Assembly (NCBI RefSeq): GCF_021789315.1
Contig: NZ_CP084561.1
Span: forward strand, 1,922,001-1,986,000
Source: Arthrobacter sp. FW305-BF8
GTDB taxonomy: Bacteria; Actinomycetota; Actinomycetes; Actinomycetales; Micrococcaceae
Direction: 5' to 3'
DNA length: 64,000 bases
The translations under genes were made by a program, and so were the position numbers. Below are positions 18,061 to 26,874 of the stretch, piece by piece; within the stretch, counting starts at the first letter, position 1, and each line of letters starts with the position of its first letter. A model generated the notes under the pieces. It made no database searches, was not told the DNA's origin, and saw only the letters and a list, made by a program, of their open reading frames with translations.

Positions 18061-19212
18061 TTACGGCACGTGCCGTTCATCCGGACCGTTGTAAGCGCTC
18101 AGCGGGCGGATGAGAGAGTTCGCGTTCAACTGCTCCATGAAGTGGGCGGTCCAGCCCGTGATCCGGCTGGCCACGAACAGCGGCGTGAACATGTTCGTGT
18201 CGAAGCCCATGAGGTGGTACGTGGGGCCGGCCGGGTAGTCGAGGTTCGGTTTGATGCCCTTGGCCTCGTCCATGGCCGATTCGAGCCCGTTGTACAGGCC
18301 CAGCAGTTCGGGCCGGCCGTAGTGGGCGATCATCTTGTCGAGTGCGGCCTTCATGGTGGGCACGCGGGAGTCACCGTGCTTGTAGACCCGGTGGCCGAAG
18401 CCCATGACCTTCTTTTTCTGGGCCAGGGCGTTTTCCATCCATGCCTTGGCGCGCTCGGCGGCTTCCTCGAGGGATTCCTCGGGCCGGATGCCGATCTCGT
18501 CGAAGGTGTGCATCACGGCCTCGTTCGCCCCGCCGTGCAGCGGCCCCTTGAGAGCACCGATGGCCCCGGTCACCGCCGAGTGGAGGTCGGACAGCGTGGA
18601 CATGATGACGCGCCCGGCGAAGGTGGAGGCGTTGAAGGAGTGCTCCGCGTAAAGAATCATGGAGACATTGAAGGCCTCCACCACCTCGGCGACGGCCTCC
18701 TCGCCGAAGGTCATCCACAGGAAGTTGGCCGAGTATCCGAGGTCGTCCCTTGGCTCCACCGGTTCAACGGGGCCTCCGGACGCGTGACGGCGCCGCTGGT
18801 CGTATGCCACCACGGCAGGCATCGCGGCAAACAGGTCCAGGGCCTTGGACATGTTGGCCTCCCGGGAGGAATCCTCTGCGAGACTGTGGCGGGCGCCCAT
18901 CACCGATGCAGCGGTCCGGCAGACATCCATGGGGTGCGACGTCGTCGGCAGGGCATCAATCACCTGCTTGACTACGGGGTCCAGCCTCCGTCCGGCGCGT
19001 TCCCTGGCCGTGAAGTCAGCCAGCTCGCCGGAGGACGGCAGCTCGCCGTTCCACAGGAGGTAAGCGACCTCTTCGAAGCTGCACCTGGCGGCGAGCTCTT
19101 GGACGGGATAGCCGCGGTACAGCAATGAGTTGGTGTCGGGATTGACCTTCGAGACTGCGGTGTAGTCCACCACGACGCCGTCGAGGCCCTTCTTGATCTC
19201 TGCTTCAGCCAT
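18061..19212 (-). CDS. prpC: 2-methylcitrate synthase / citrate synthase
   Basis: 383 aa. Condenses propionyl-CoA (or acetyl-CoA) with oxaloacetate. Visible blocks: an N-terminal KGLDGVVVDYTAVSKVNPDT and LLYRGYPVQELA typical of the small (type II) citrate synthase/PrpC group; GFGHRVYKHGDSRVP with the catalytic His; the VEAF-to-HSFNAS segment; and KPNLDYPAGPTYHLMGF with the acid residue near the end. Third structural gene of the gntR-prpD-prpB-prpC operon, which identifies it as PrpC rather than the main citrate synthase. A 71-bp gap with a GC-rich hairpin (ccggccggaggggccggtgg near 19231-19252) separates it from prpB. Confidence 0.95.
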   Translation of the reverse strand: MAEAEIKKGLDGVVVDYTAVSKVNPDTNSLLYRGYPVQELAARCSFEEVAYLLWNGELPSSGELADFTARERAGRRLDPVVKQVIDALPTTSHPMDVCRTAASVMGARHSLAEDSSREANMSKALDLFAAMPAVVAYDQRRRHASGGPVEPVEPRDDLGYSANFLWMTFGEEAVAEVVEAFNVSMILYAEHSFNASTFAGRVIMSTLSDLHSAVTGAIGALKGPLHGGANEAVMHTFDEIGIRPEESLEEAAERAKAWMENALAQKKKVMGFGHRVYKHGDSRVPTMKAALDKMIAHYGRPELLGLYNGLESAMDEAKGIKPNLDYPAGPTYHLMGFDTNMFTPLFVASRITGWTAHFMEQLNANSLIRPLSAYNGPDERHVP

Positions 19213-19283
19213 GCTGAACTCCTTCGTTCCTTGCGTCCGATTACCGGCCGGAGGGGCCGGTGGTCCTGCGGGGATTTTGGGTG

Positions 19284-20189
19284 TCAGTCGGTCCCGGGGA
19301 TCCGGAAGTTGAAGACACCGGTGTCAAAGCGGTTGTAGGCCTCGTAATCCACCAGGTCGTACAGCCGCGCGCGCGTCAGCATGCTCCCTACCTGCGCTTC
19401 CTGCGTTCCGTCAGCCTTAATTGAGTCCAGCGTACGCTCAGCCGCCCCCATGGCACTACGGAGCAGGGTCACCGGATAAATCACCATGTTCACGCCCGCA
19501 TCCTGCAGTTGGTCCACGGTGAAGAGGTCGCTCTTGCCGAACTCGGTCATGTTGGCCAGGATCGGCACGTCGACGGCGTCGCGGATGGCCTGGAACTCCT
19601 CCAGCGTGGCCATGGCTTCGGGGAAGATCGCGTCGGCGCCGGCCTCCACCAAGGCCCTGGCCCGGTCCTTCGCCGCGTCCAGACCCTCCACCGCACGGAT
19701 GTCGGTGCGGGCCATGATCAGGAAATTCGGGTCCCGCCGCGCATCTGCCGCGGCGCGGATCCGCTTGGTGGCGGTGTCCAGGTCCACGACGTTCTTGCCG
19801 TCCAGGTGGCCGCAGCGCTTGGGGTTGAACTGGTCCTCGATGTGGCAGCCGGCGAGCCCGGCGTTTTCCAGTTCCTGCACGCTGCGGGCCACGTTCATGG
19901 GTTCGCCGAAGCCGGTGTCAGCATCCACGATGGCCGGCAGATCGGTCATCCTGGCAATCTGGCCGGCTCTTGTTGCGACCTCGGTGAGGGTGGTCAGGCC
20001 GATGTCGGGCAGGCCGAGGTCGTTGGCCAGGACGGCGCCGGAGATGTACACCCCGGCGAAGCCCTTCTCCTCGATCAGGCGGGCCGATAGCGGGTTGAAC
20101 GCTCCGGGGAACTGCTGGATGGTTCCGGAAGCCAGCAGTTCACGGAAGCGCACCCGCTTCTGTTCGGGGGTGGCAGCGGAGTAAAGCAT
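19284..20189 (-). CDS. prpB: 2-methylisocitrate lyase
   Basis: 301 aa. Splits 2-methylisocitrate into pyruvate and succinate. The isocitrate-lyase superfamily motif is present as FNPKRCGHLDGK (catalytic Cys in KRCGH), with IVDADTGFGEPMNVARSVQELE providing the Mg-binding Asp residues and GVYISGAVLANDLGLPDIGL the substrate-pocket strand. The ATG follows the prpD TAA with no gap (TAAATG), so translation is coupled. Cytosolic. Length matches PrpB (about 295-300 aa) and not the much longer isocitrate lyases. Confidence 0.96.
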   Translation of the reverse strand: MLYSAATPEQKRVRFRELLASGTIQQFPGAFNPLSARLIEEKGFAGVYISGAVLANDLGLPDIGLTTLTEVATRAGQIARMTDLPAIVDADTGFGEPMNVARSVQELENAGLAGCHIEDQFNPKRCGHLDGKNVVDLDTATKRIRAAADARRDPNFLIMARTDIRAVEGLDAAKDRARALVEAGADAIFPEAMATLEEFQAIRDAVDVPILANMTEFGKSDLFTVDQLQDAGVNMVIYPVTLLRSAMGAAERTLDSIKADGTQEAQVGSMLTRARLYDLVDYEAYNRFDTGVFNFRIPGTD

Positions 20190-21710
20190 TTAGAACAGCC
20201 CCTTGGGCGCGGCGCTGAAATCGATGACGCCGGGCGCCGCAGTGATGTTGAGCTGGTCCAGCTCGCCTGCCCCCAGTTCCGGGAGGCGTTCGACGGCGGC
20301 AAGGAACCTTTCGATTTCATCCTCCGTCACCAGCCCGGCAGCCAGCGTCCGGAACTTATTGACGTACTGCTCGCGGGTGAAGGGCCGGGCGCCCAGCGGG
20401 TGGGCGTCGGCGACGGCGATCTCGTCGCGGATGACGGTGCCGTCGGACAGGGTGATTTCCACCGAACCGCCAAAGGCCTTTTCGCTGATGTCCAGGGAGT
20501 GGTACCGGCGGGTCCACTCCGGGTCCTCCACCGTGGACACCTTCTGCCACAGCTCCACCGTGTCCGGGCGGCCGGCGCGGTCGGGGGAGTAGGAATCCAC
20601 GTGGTGCCAGGCCCCGTCCTGCAGCGCGACGGTGAAGATGTACGGGATCGAGTGGTCCAGGGTTTCCCGGCTGGCGGTGGGGCTGTACTTCTGGGGGTCG
20701 TTGGCGCCGGAGCCGATCACGTAGTGCGTGTGGTGGCTCGTCTTGATCAGGACGGACTTCACGTTGGCGGGATCGGTCGCCTCGGGGTGTTCCCTGTTCA
20801 GCTTGCGGGCAAGGTCGATCCACGCCTGCGCCTGGTACTCGGCCGAGTGTTCCTTGGTGTAGGTGTCCAGGATGGCGCGCTTGGCCTCGCCGGGCGTGGG
20901 CAGGGGTACCTCGTAGGAGGCGTCCGGGCCGTCCAGCATCCAGGCGATCACGCCGTCCTCGCCTTCGTAGATCGGTACCGGGGAGGTCTGTCCGCGCATG
21001 GACCTGTCGACGGCTTCGACGGCCATTTTCCCTGCGAAGGCCGGGGCGTGCGCCTTCCAGGTGGAGATCTCGCCCTTGCGGGACTGCCGCGTGGCGGTGG
21101 TGGTGTGCAGGGCCTGCCCCACGGACTGGAAGATGGTTTCCACGTCCAGGCCCAGGAGGGTGCCGATGCCGGCCGCCGCGGCGGGGCCGAGGTGGGCCAC
21201 ATGGTCAATCTTGTGCTTGTGCAGGCAGATCGCCTTCACCAGGTTCACCTGGATCTCATACCCGGTGGCAATGCCGCGGATCAGGTCCTGGCCGCTGGAG
21301 CCCACGTGCTGGGCGACAGCGAGGATCGGCGGGATGTTGTCGCCCGGGTGCGAGTAGTCCGCGGCGAGGAACGTGTCGTGGTAGTCCAGTTCCCGGACCG
21401 CCACGCCGTTGGCCCATGCTGCCCACTCCGGGGAGACACGTTCGCCGATGCCGAAGACCTTGGCCCCTTTACCGCCGCTGGACGGGGCGTGCGTGAGCGC
21501 CTGGGCTCGGGCCGCAACGATCGGAGCGCGGTTCAGAGAGGCGATGGCGACGGAGGCGTTGTCGATGATCCGGTTGATGACCATGTCCGTGACGTCGGCG
21601 GTAACCGCTACCGGGTCGGCGGCGACTACGGCGATCTTGTGGGCGAGCTGATCCTCGCGGGGGAGGTTTTCCTCGCTCTTGTACACGTGGACGTGGTGTT
21701 CCTTAACCAT
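20190..21710 (-). CDS. prpD: 2-methylcitrate dehydratase (MmgE/PrpD family)
   Basis: 506 aa from ATG 21710, which is preceded by AGGAGT; a longer frame of 42 residues lacks any ribosome site. MmgE/PrpD features: RELDYHDTFLAADYSHPGDNIPPILAVAQ (about 93-121), IATGYEIQVNLV, and the MAVEAVDRSMRGQTSPV segment. Dehydrates 2-methylcitrate to 2-methyl-cis-aconitate; the later hydration is usually done by an aconitase, not encoded here. First structural gene of the propionate operon; its start lies inside the last codons of the gntR gene (8 bp overlap), tying regulator and enzyme expression together. Confidence 0.95.
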   Translation of the reverse strand: MVKEHHVHVYKSEENLPREDQLAHKIAVVAADPVAVTADVTDMVINRIIDNASVAIASLNRAPIVAARAQALTHAPSSGGKGAKVFGIGERVSPEWAAWANGVAVRELDYHDTFLAADYSHPGDNIPPILAVAQHVGSSGQDLIRGIATGYEIQVNLVKAICLHKHKIDHVAHLGPAAAAGIGTLLGLDVETIFQSVGQALHTTTATRQSRKGEISTWKAHAPAFAGKMAVEAVDRSMRGQTSPVPIYEGEDGVIAWMLDGPDASYEVPLPTPGEAKRAILDTYTKEHSAEYQAQAWIDLARKLNREHPEATDPANVKSVLIKTSHHTHYVIGSGANDPQKYSPTASRETLDHSIPYIFTVALQDGAWHHVDSYSPDRAGRPDTVELWQKVSTVEDPEWTRRYHSLDISEKAFGGSVEITLSDGTVIRDEIAVADAHPLGARPFTREQYVNKFRTLAAGLVTEDEIERFLAAVERLPELGAGELDQLNITAAPGVIDFSAAPKGLF

Positions 21711-22359
21711 GGGACTCCTTCTGGGCGGATGTGTGGGCGGCTTTGACATGGGAAAGACTGCGGTGCAGATGGACGGTGGTGGCTGCTTCGGCAAGCTTTG
21801 AGTTGCCTTCGGCGATGGCTTCGGCGATGGCGGCATGTTCAGCTGCTGCGGCTGTGAGCCGGGCGTGGTCGTCGGCGGCTAGCCTGCGGACCCGGACAAG
21901 GTGGACGCGCAGGCTCCGCATGGCCTGTGCCAGGTAGGAGTTTGCGATGGCAGCATCGATGGCTGCATCCAGGCGGCCGACAAGCTCGTAATAGTCGTGG
22001 CGGGCGGGATCCGGGGAGCTGAGCAGGGCGGGCGCGTCCAGCAGCTCGCTCTGGAGCTGGAGGAAGATGTCGGCATCCCCGCGCTGGGCTGCCAGTGCGG
22101 CAGCTTTTCCCTCGAGGGTTTCACGGAGTTCGAACAGCTCGTCGATGTCCTCCAGTGAGATATCGGTGACGACGACGCCGCGGCCGCCCGCCGTCGTCAG
22201 CCCTTCCGCCGTCAGGCGGCTCAGCGCCTCCCGGAGCGGGGTGCGTGAGACGCCGAGGCGTTCGGATTGTTCGACTTCGGCGAGTACGGTGCCGGGGAGG
22301 AGGCGCCATTCGATGATGTCTTCGCGCAGCGCGGCATAGGCCCTGTCACTGGCGCGCAT
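21703..22359 (-). CDS. GntR (FadR/FCD) family transcriptional regulator of the prp operon
   Basis: 218 aa; ATG 22359 with AGGAGG 4 nt upstream. The N-terminal winged helix includes RAYAALREDIIEWRLLPGTVL and the recognition segment SERLGVSRTPLREALSRLTAEGL. The C-terminal part (about 85-205) is all-helical as in the FCD effector domain, with the Asp/His residues expected of a metal or carboxylate site (for example ARHDYYELVGRLD and AAAAEHAAIAEAI). It heads the prpDBC genes and overlaps prpD by 8 bp, so autoregulation of the whole operon is likely, with 2-methylcitrate or propionyl-CoA products as inducer (inference). Two identical palindromes upstream are the probable operators. Confidence 0.92.
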   Translation of the reverse strand: MRASDRAYAALREDIIEWRLLPGTVLAEVEQSERLGVSRTPLREALSRLTAEGLTTAGGRGVVVTDISLEDIDELFELRETLEGKAAALAAQRGDADIFLQLQSELLDAPALLSSPDPARHDYYELVGRLDAAIDAAIANSYLAQAMRSLRVHLVRVRRLAADDHARLTAAAAEHAAIAEAIAEGNSKLAEAATTVHLHRSLSHVKAAHTSAQKESHG

Positions 22360-22393
22360 CTTGCCTCCTCTCTTCGCTTGAATCTATCCCGAG

Positions 22394-22465
22394 TGTATAC
22401 AGAGGGCGCGCTTTTGCCTAGCTCACCCCGGCTTTTCTTCACCGGACTGCGCCGCAGTGTATACA
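22394..22465 (-). promoter_or_regulatory. Paired operator palindromes for the GntR regulator
   Basis: Two copies of the palindrome TGTATACA, at 22394-22401 and 22458-22465, each preceded by AG on the plus strand (agtgtataca). They lie 35 and 99 bp before the gntR start and 64 bp (about six helical turns) apart. Palindromes of the type TGTATACA are known operators of FCD-family GntR regulators. The spacing suits cooperative binding or looping. The more distal copy is also 136 bp before the divergent HNH gene. Confidence 0.7.
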
Positions 22466-22600
22466 AACCTGCGGCGGGAGGCACCCTGAACTGCTATCGA
22501 GTTTTCGTTCTTGAGCGGCCGAAGAAAACTTCCCGATCCGGCCCGCTTGTGGGGCCAGATCCGCCCCTTTAATGTCGCTGCACCCTGTCATGCTGTGGGT

Positions 22601-24253
22601 ATGGATGCGAAAACAGCGGTGCAGACGGTGGAGGGCATAGAGTCCTCTGTTGCCGCGTTGGCTGTTTTTGTCCGTGAGGCCGCCGGCGCCGAGGCCGGTT
22701 CCGGGGCAGCCCGGCCGGGTGGTGATCCGCTGCGGGATGAGGCGGATGCGTGGCTGGACGTCCTGGCTGAGGCGGCCAGGTTGGAGGCCGGTGTGGCTGC
22801 GTTGAAGGCACAGGCAGCGGCCGGTTTCGCTACTGCCGCTGCGGCGTTGACAGCTCCCGACGCGTCCGCCTCGGAGCGGGACGCGCTGGAGATGTCGGTA
22901 ACGGCGGAGGTGGCGGGTGCGCTAACGCTGAGTGAGGGGTCGGCGGCGCGGTTTCTGGAGGAATCGGCCAGGCTGAGCAGGGACCTGCCGTTGACGCTAG
23001 CCGCGCTCGGGTCAGGAACAGTCTCCTGGCAGCACGCGCGCATCATGTGCGATGAGACCGACGGGCTGTCAGCGGAAGCCGCTGCGGCGTTTGAGGCGCA
23101 TTTCCTGGACCCGGACGCGCCCGGGTACGCGCGGGGTTGCCCGGCCGGGGAGCTGACGCCGGCGAGGTTCCGGACCAAAGCCCGGTATTGGCGGGAACGG
23201 CACCACCCGGTCAGCATCGAAACCCGACACGCCAAGAGTGCGAAGGACCGGCGGCTGGAGTACGTTCCGGACCGGGACGGCATGGCCTGGTTCTCGGCGT
23301 ACTTGCCCACGGACCAAGCCGTCGGGATCTGGAACCGCACCACCGCCGCCGCCAGATCGATGCAGGGCCCGACCGAAACCCGCACTCTGACCCAGCTCCG
23401 CGTCGACGCCTTCGCCACGTGGCTCCTCGGCCCGGCGCCGGGAGTCGGCGGCGCGTCTGACGACCCGGACGCAGCATTCCTTCCTGCAGATCTCGTGTCG
23501 GCGGGGTCCGCGCCCGCAGATGTCTTGCCCGCAGACTCTGGCCGGGCCGGTGATGCGCTGGCCGGTGGTGTGCCGTCCCCGTCGGCGCAGGTGCTGGTCA
23601 CGGTTCCGGTGTTCTCGCTGCTCGGCCTGTCCGATGAACCGGCCAACCTGGACGGGTATGGCCCTATCCCGCCGTCGATGGCCCGCCGGCTCGTCGCCAA
23701 CGGCGCGACCTCGTTTTTGCGGGTGCTGACTGATCCGCGGGACGGCGCACCGCTGGAGATCGGACGCACCAGCTACCGGCTCACCAAACCGATGCGCCAA
23801 TGGCTCCGCCTCCGCGACGCCAAATGCACATTCCCCAACTGCAACAACCACTCCCTCGATAACGACGCCGACCACATCCTCGCCTGGGCAGACGGCGGCG
23901 GCACCGGCGTGACCAACCTCGGCCAGCCCTGCCCCAAACACCACCGCCTCAAACACACCACGGCATGGAGACCGGTCGGCGCCACCCGGGAAGGCCCGCC
24001 CGGCTGGATCTCACCATCCGGCCGTCACTACCCTGCCGAACACCAGGACTGGGAACCGCCGGAATGGCCACAACCGCCGCCAATCCAAGACTTGCAGGAA
24101 CTGCCAGCCGGCCAGGATTGGCGGGAGCTGCCACCCGGCCAGGATTGGCTTGAGCCGGACGAGGAGCTGGGGCCTCCGGACATGCCCGACGACCTGGATC
24201 CACCGCTGCCTTTGGATCCCTGGCCCTACTGGTCCTCACCCACGGCCGCCTGA
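22601..24253 (+). CDS. DUF222 / HNH endonuclease domain protein
   Basis: 550 aa from ATG 22601; an in-frame start at 22511 is possible but leads through non-conserved sequence. The N-terminal 290 residues are the helical DUF222 domain; the C-terminal HNH module reads C409-TFPNCNNHSLDNDADHILAW, with H425, then GGGTGVTNLGQPCPKHHRLKH. The two Cys pairs suggest a structural zinc. The last 60 residues carry short repeats (QELPAGQDW, RELPPGQDW). These proteins occur in many copies in Arthrobacter and as 13E12-type proteins in Mycobacterium; their biological role is unsettled. A CATGCT hexamer 6 nt before the ATG hints at leaderless transcription. Confidence 0.88.
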   Translation: MDAKTAVQTVEGIESSVAALAVFVREAAGAEAGSGAARPGGDPLRDEADAWLDVLAEAARLEAGVAALKAQAAAGFATAAAALTAPDASASERDALEMSVTAEVAGALTLSEGSAARFLEESARLSRDLPLTLAALGSGTVSWQHARIMCDETDGLSAEAAAAFEAHFLDPDAPGYARGCPAGELTPARFRTKARYWRERHHPVSIETRHAKSAKDRRLEYVPDRDGMAWFSAYLPTDQAVGIWNRTTAAARSMQGPTETRTLTQLRVDAFATWLLGPAPGVGGASDDPDAAFLPADLVSAGSAPADVLPADSGRAGDALAGGVPSPSAQVLVTVPVFSLLGLSDEPANLDGYGPIPPSMARRLVANGATSFLRVLTDPRDGAPLEIGRTSYRLTKPMRQWLRLRDAKCTFPNCNNHSLDNDADHILAWADGGGTGVTNLGQPCPKHHRLKHTTAWRPVGATREGPPGWISPSGRHYPAEHQDWEPPEWPQPPPIQDLQELPAGQDWRELPPGQDWLEPDEELGPPDMPDDLDPPLPLDPWPYWSSPTAA

Positions 24254-24287
24254 GGGCGGATCTGCGTATCACGGTGCCCGGCAGAAG

Positions 24288-25001
24288 TCAGGCCCGGGAC
24301 CAGCGGTACTCGTTCTCCGGGCGGCCCGGAGCGCCGTACCGTGCCGTGCGGGAGACCGTTCCGGCGTCGGCAAGGTACTCGAGGTAGCGCCTCGCCGTAA
24401 CCCTCGACATCCCCAACGCCGTCATGACTTCCGTGGCCGAGACGGCCCCGGGCTGCTCCTTCATGAAATCGCGGACGGCGTCGAGCGTTGAAGGGGCCAG
24501 GCCCTTCGGCAGCGGCAGCTCGGACGGCGCCCGCAGGCTGGCGAAAGCCTGGTCCACATCGCTCTGCGAGGCGGCTGCCTTCGCCGACCCCGCCGCCGGT
24601 CCTGCCAACTGCTCACGGAACTGCCGGTAGCTCTCCAGCTTGTCCGCGAACGTCGCGTAGGTGAACGGCTTGATGAGGTACTGCACGACGCCGATGGAAA
24701 CGGCGCTGCGGACAATCGCCAGTTCCCGAACAGCCGTAATCGCGATGATGTCGGCGAAGTGCCCCGCGGAACGCATCCGCCGGGCGATGTCGAGGCCATG
24801 CAGGTCCGGCAGGTTCATGTCCAGCAGAACCAGCTCCACCGGGCTGCCAGCGGCGGAGAATTCGGTGAGCATGCGGAGCGCCGACTGGCCGTCCGGGGCC
24901 GTTCCCGCCAGCGTGAAGCCGTCCACCCTGCCCACGTAGGCGGCGTGTGCCGCTGCCGCTATGAGCTCGTCCTCGACGACGAGGACTCGGATGTCTGTCA
25001 C
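24288..25001 (-). CDS. CitB/DcuR-type response regulator
   Basis: 237 aa. Receiver domain with acidic pair VVEDE (E10, D11), phospho-acceptor D61 in LVLLDMNLPDLHG, the Thr in ITAVRE and the Lys in YLIKPFTYATF. A linker leads to a C-terminal winged helix (GAVSATEVMTALGMSRVTARRYLEYLADAG), as in CitB and DcuR. GTG start at 25001 overlaps the kinase stop (GTGA), so the pair is translationally coupled. Likely to control the divergent dicarboxylate transporter in response to an external C4-dicarboxylate or citrate (inference from family and context). Confidence 0.93.
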   Translation of the reverse strand: MTDIRVLVVEDELIAAAAHAAYVGRVDGFTLAGTAPDGQSALRMLTEFSAAGSPVELVLLDMNLPDLHGLDIARRMRSAGHFADIIAITAVRELAIVRSAVSIGVVQYLIKPFTYATFADKLESYRQFREQLAGPAAGSAKAAASQSDVDQAFASLRAPSELPLPKGLAPSTLDAVRDFMKEQPGAVSATEVMTALGMSRVTARRYLEYLADAGTVSRTARYGAPGRPENEYRWSRA

Positions 25002-26734
25002 GCGTGCTCCTCCGGGGGGCTCGATGCGGCCGTGCTGGACGGGAATGTGCTGGATGGAATTGTGCTGGACGGCGGTGTGCTAGGTGGAAAGGTGTCTGGG
25101 AGCAATGTGTCCGAAGCGATCGTGGCCGGAAGCGCGATGTGGAAGCGCGCCCCGCCGGTGCTCGAGTTGCTGATGCTCATGGTACCGGCCAGGCGCTGCA
25201 CGGCCTGTTTCACCAGCGCCAGGCCGAGGCCCCGCCCGAACGGCCCGGCCGTCTTGGTGCTGAAACCGTAGCGGAACACGTCGTCCACAGCTGTTGGGTC
25301 AATGCCTTTGCCCGAATCCTGCACGGTGATGTCAAGGCTCCCGCCCGCCGTGTCCACCAGCAGCTCCACCCGCCGTGGTGCGGGGGCCTCGGCGGCAGCG
25401 TCGATGGCATTGTCCAGCAGATTGCCAAGGACGGTGACCAGGTCCTGTACGGCCAAGTCTCCGCTGAGGGCCGGCCCGGACGCCTCGACCACCAGCTCGA
25501 CGCCGCGCTCGTGGGCCTCGGCTGCCTTGCCCATGACCAGTGCGCTCAGCACCGGCTCCTGGACTGAACCGACCACGTCGTCCGTCAGTTGCTGGCTCAG
25601 CTCCAGGTCCTTCGTGGCAAAGTCGAGGGCCTCATCAGTCCGGCCCAGCTCCAGCAGGGAGACCATGGTGTGAAGGCGGTTTGCGTGCTCGTGGGTCTGC
25701 GCACGGAGGGCATCGGAAAGCGTCCGCATGCTCTCAAGCTCGGTGCCCAGGGATTCGATCTCCGTGCGGTCGCGGATAGTGGCAACGGTGCCGAACAGCG
25801 GGCCCCGCTGCCGTCCGGCGGAGGATCCCGGCCCCACTGCCGGCCGCTGGTTAACCACCAGCACGCCGTCACGCGTGAGGTGGATTTCGTCGTGGGCCGT
25901 GCGTCCCGACTCGAAGAGTTCCTTGAGACTGGGGGCCAAAGGCAGGTCGGCGAGCAATGGCGTGGCCGCGTGATCGTCCTCAGCTTCCCGCGGCTCCAGC
26001 CCCAGCAGTTCGGCCGCCTGGTCGTTGTAGATGACCACCCTTCCGGCCGGGTCGATCAGTACGACACCTTCCCTGACCGAGTGCAGCACCGATTCGTAGT
26101 AGGCGAAGAGCTGGGCCAGCTGCTCGGGACCCCACCCCCTTGTCACGCGCCGCAGGTAGCGGCCAAGAAACCACGACGCCAGCGATCCGGCCGCGAGTAG
26201 GAAGCCTGAGACGGCCAGCAGCGCCGGCAGCCTGCCAGAGATGGCCACGTCCACGGTATTGACGGTCACCCCGGCTGCCACGAGGGCGCGGACCGTGCCG
26301 CGGGCGTCCTTGGCCGGGGCGATCGTCCGCACCGACGGACCCAGCGTTCCGGCGGTGATCTCGGTGAACACCCGTCCTTGGAGGGCCTCCTCGATCGAAC
26401 CGATGTAGGGCCGGCCAAGCTCCTCGTCAAGCGGGTGCGTCCACCGCGTCCGGTCCGGCGCCATGATGGTGATGAAATCCGCTCCGGAATCGGCCATGAC
26501 TTTCAGGGCGTACGGCTGCAGCTGCGCCGAGGGGTTCCCGGAGCCGGCAGCCTGCAGAACCAGCGGGTTATCGGCAATGGACGTAGCGAGGGCGCCCATT
26601 CGCCGGCCGGCCTCCTCGTAGGCATGGTCCCTGGCGTCTACAAAGACCGCCGTGCCGACGATGGCCGTAAGGGCCAGCATAAAGAGCAGGTTGGCGACGA
26701 ACAGCCGCCTCGCGATGCTCCAGCGGTGGATCAT
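24998..26734 (-). CDS. CitA/DcuS-type sensor histidine kinase
   Basis: 578 aa from ATG 26734 (GGGAGGT upstream). Membrane helix about 10-30, an extracytoplasmic PASC-like sensor domain (about 35-175) with RTRWTHPLDEELGRPYIGS, a second helix (about 180-205), a cytosolic PAS domain (LFAYYESVLHSVREGVVLI), a SpoOB-like phosphoacceptor helix with the His in AQTHEHANRLHTMVSLLELG, and a HATPase with LGNLLDNAIDAA, SGKGIDPTAVDDVF and GRGLGLALVK. These match citrate and C4-dicarboxylate sensors. The C-terminal 30 residues are a Pro/Ser/Thr repeat tail produced by 15-bp DNA repeats and run into the GTG of the response regulator. Confidence 0.93.
   Translation of the reverse strand: MIHRWSIARRLFVANLLFMLALTAIVGTAVFVDARDHAYEEAGRRMGALATSIADNPLVLQAAGSGNPSAQLQPYALKVMADSGADFITIMAPDRTRWTHPLDEELGRPYIGSIEEALQGRVFTEITAGTLGPSVRTIAPAKDARGTVRALVAAGVTVNTVDVAISGRLPALLAVSGFLLAAGSLASWFLGRYLRRVTRGWGPEQLAQLFAYYESVLHSVREGVVLIDPAGRVVIYNDQAAELLGLEPREAEDDHAATPLLADLPLAPSLKELFESGRTAHDEIHLTRDGVLVVNQRPAVGPGSSAGRQRGPLFGTVATIRDRTEIESLGTELESMRTLSDALRAQTHEHANRLHTMVSLLELGRTDEALDFATKDLELSQQLTDDVVGSVQEPVLSALVMGKAAEAHERGVELVVEASGPALSGDLAVQDLVTVLGNLLDNAIDAAAEAPAPRRVELLVDTAGGSLDITVQDSGKGIDPTAVDDVFRYGFSTKTAGPFGRGLGLALVKQAVQRLAGTMSISNSSTGGARFHIALPATIASDTLLPDTFPPSTPPSSTIPSSTFPSSTAASSPPEEHA
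25032..25121 (-). repeat. 15-bp tandem repeats at the 3' end of the histidine kinase gene
   Basis: Six consecutive 15-mers starting with gtg on the plus strand (gtgctggacgggaat, gtgctggatggaatt, gtgctggacggcggt and so on, decaying rightwards). On the coding strand they give a Pro/Ser/Thr pentapeptide tail just before the kinase stop codon. The period matches repeats in the sigma factor and the PASTA kinase genes. Confidence 0.88.
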
Positions 26735-26765
26735 CAACACCTCCCATGACCAATATGAACGCAAC

Positions 26766-26781
26766 GGTGAGCCAAGTCACC
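26766..26781. promoter_or_regulatory. CRP/GlxR-like palindrome in the citA-dctA divergent promoter
   Basis: GGTGA-gccaag-TCACC is a perfect 5-6-5 inverted repeat sharing the GTGA-N6-TCAC core of CRP/GlxR sites (consensus TGTGA-N6-TCACA). It sits 32 bp before the kinase start and 94 bp before dctA, in a 140-bp divergent region. Binding is not demonstrated. Confidence 0.5.
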
Positions 26782-26874
26782 CTGTGGCGAATGATGGAAA
26801 TCACAAAGGACCGACGCGCGGAGCCCAGAGATTGTGCCGAAGCGTCTTCCAGATTATCCATAAGGAGAGACAAG

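Noticed and set aside
20400..21746. 448-aa antisense frame over prpD
   Set aside because: Val/Gly-rich shadow without homology-like features.
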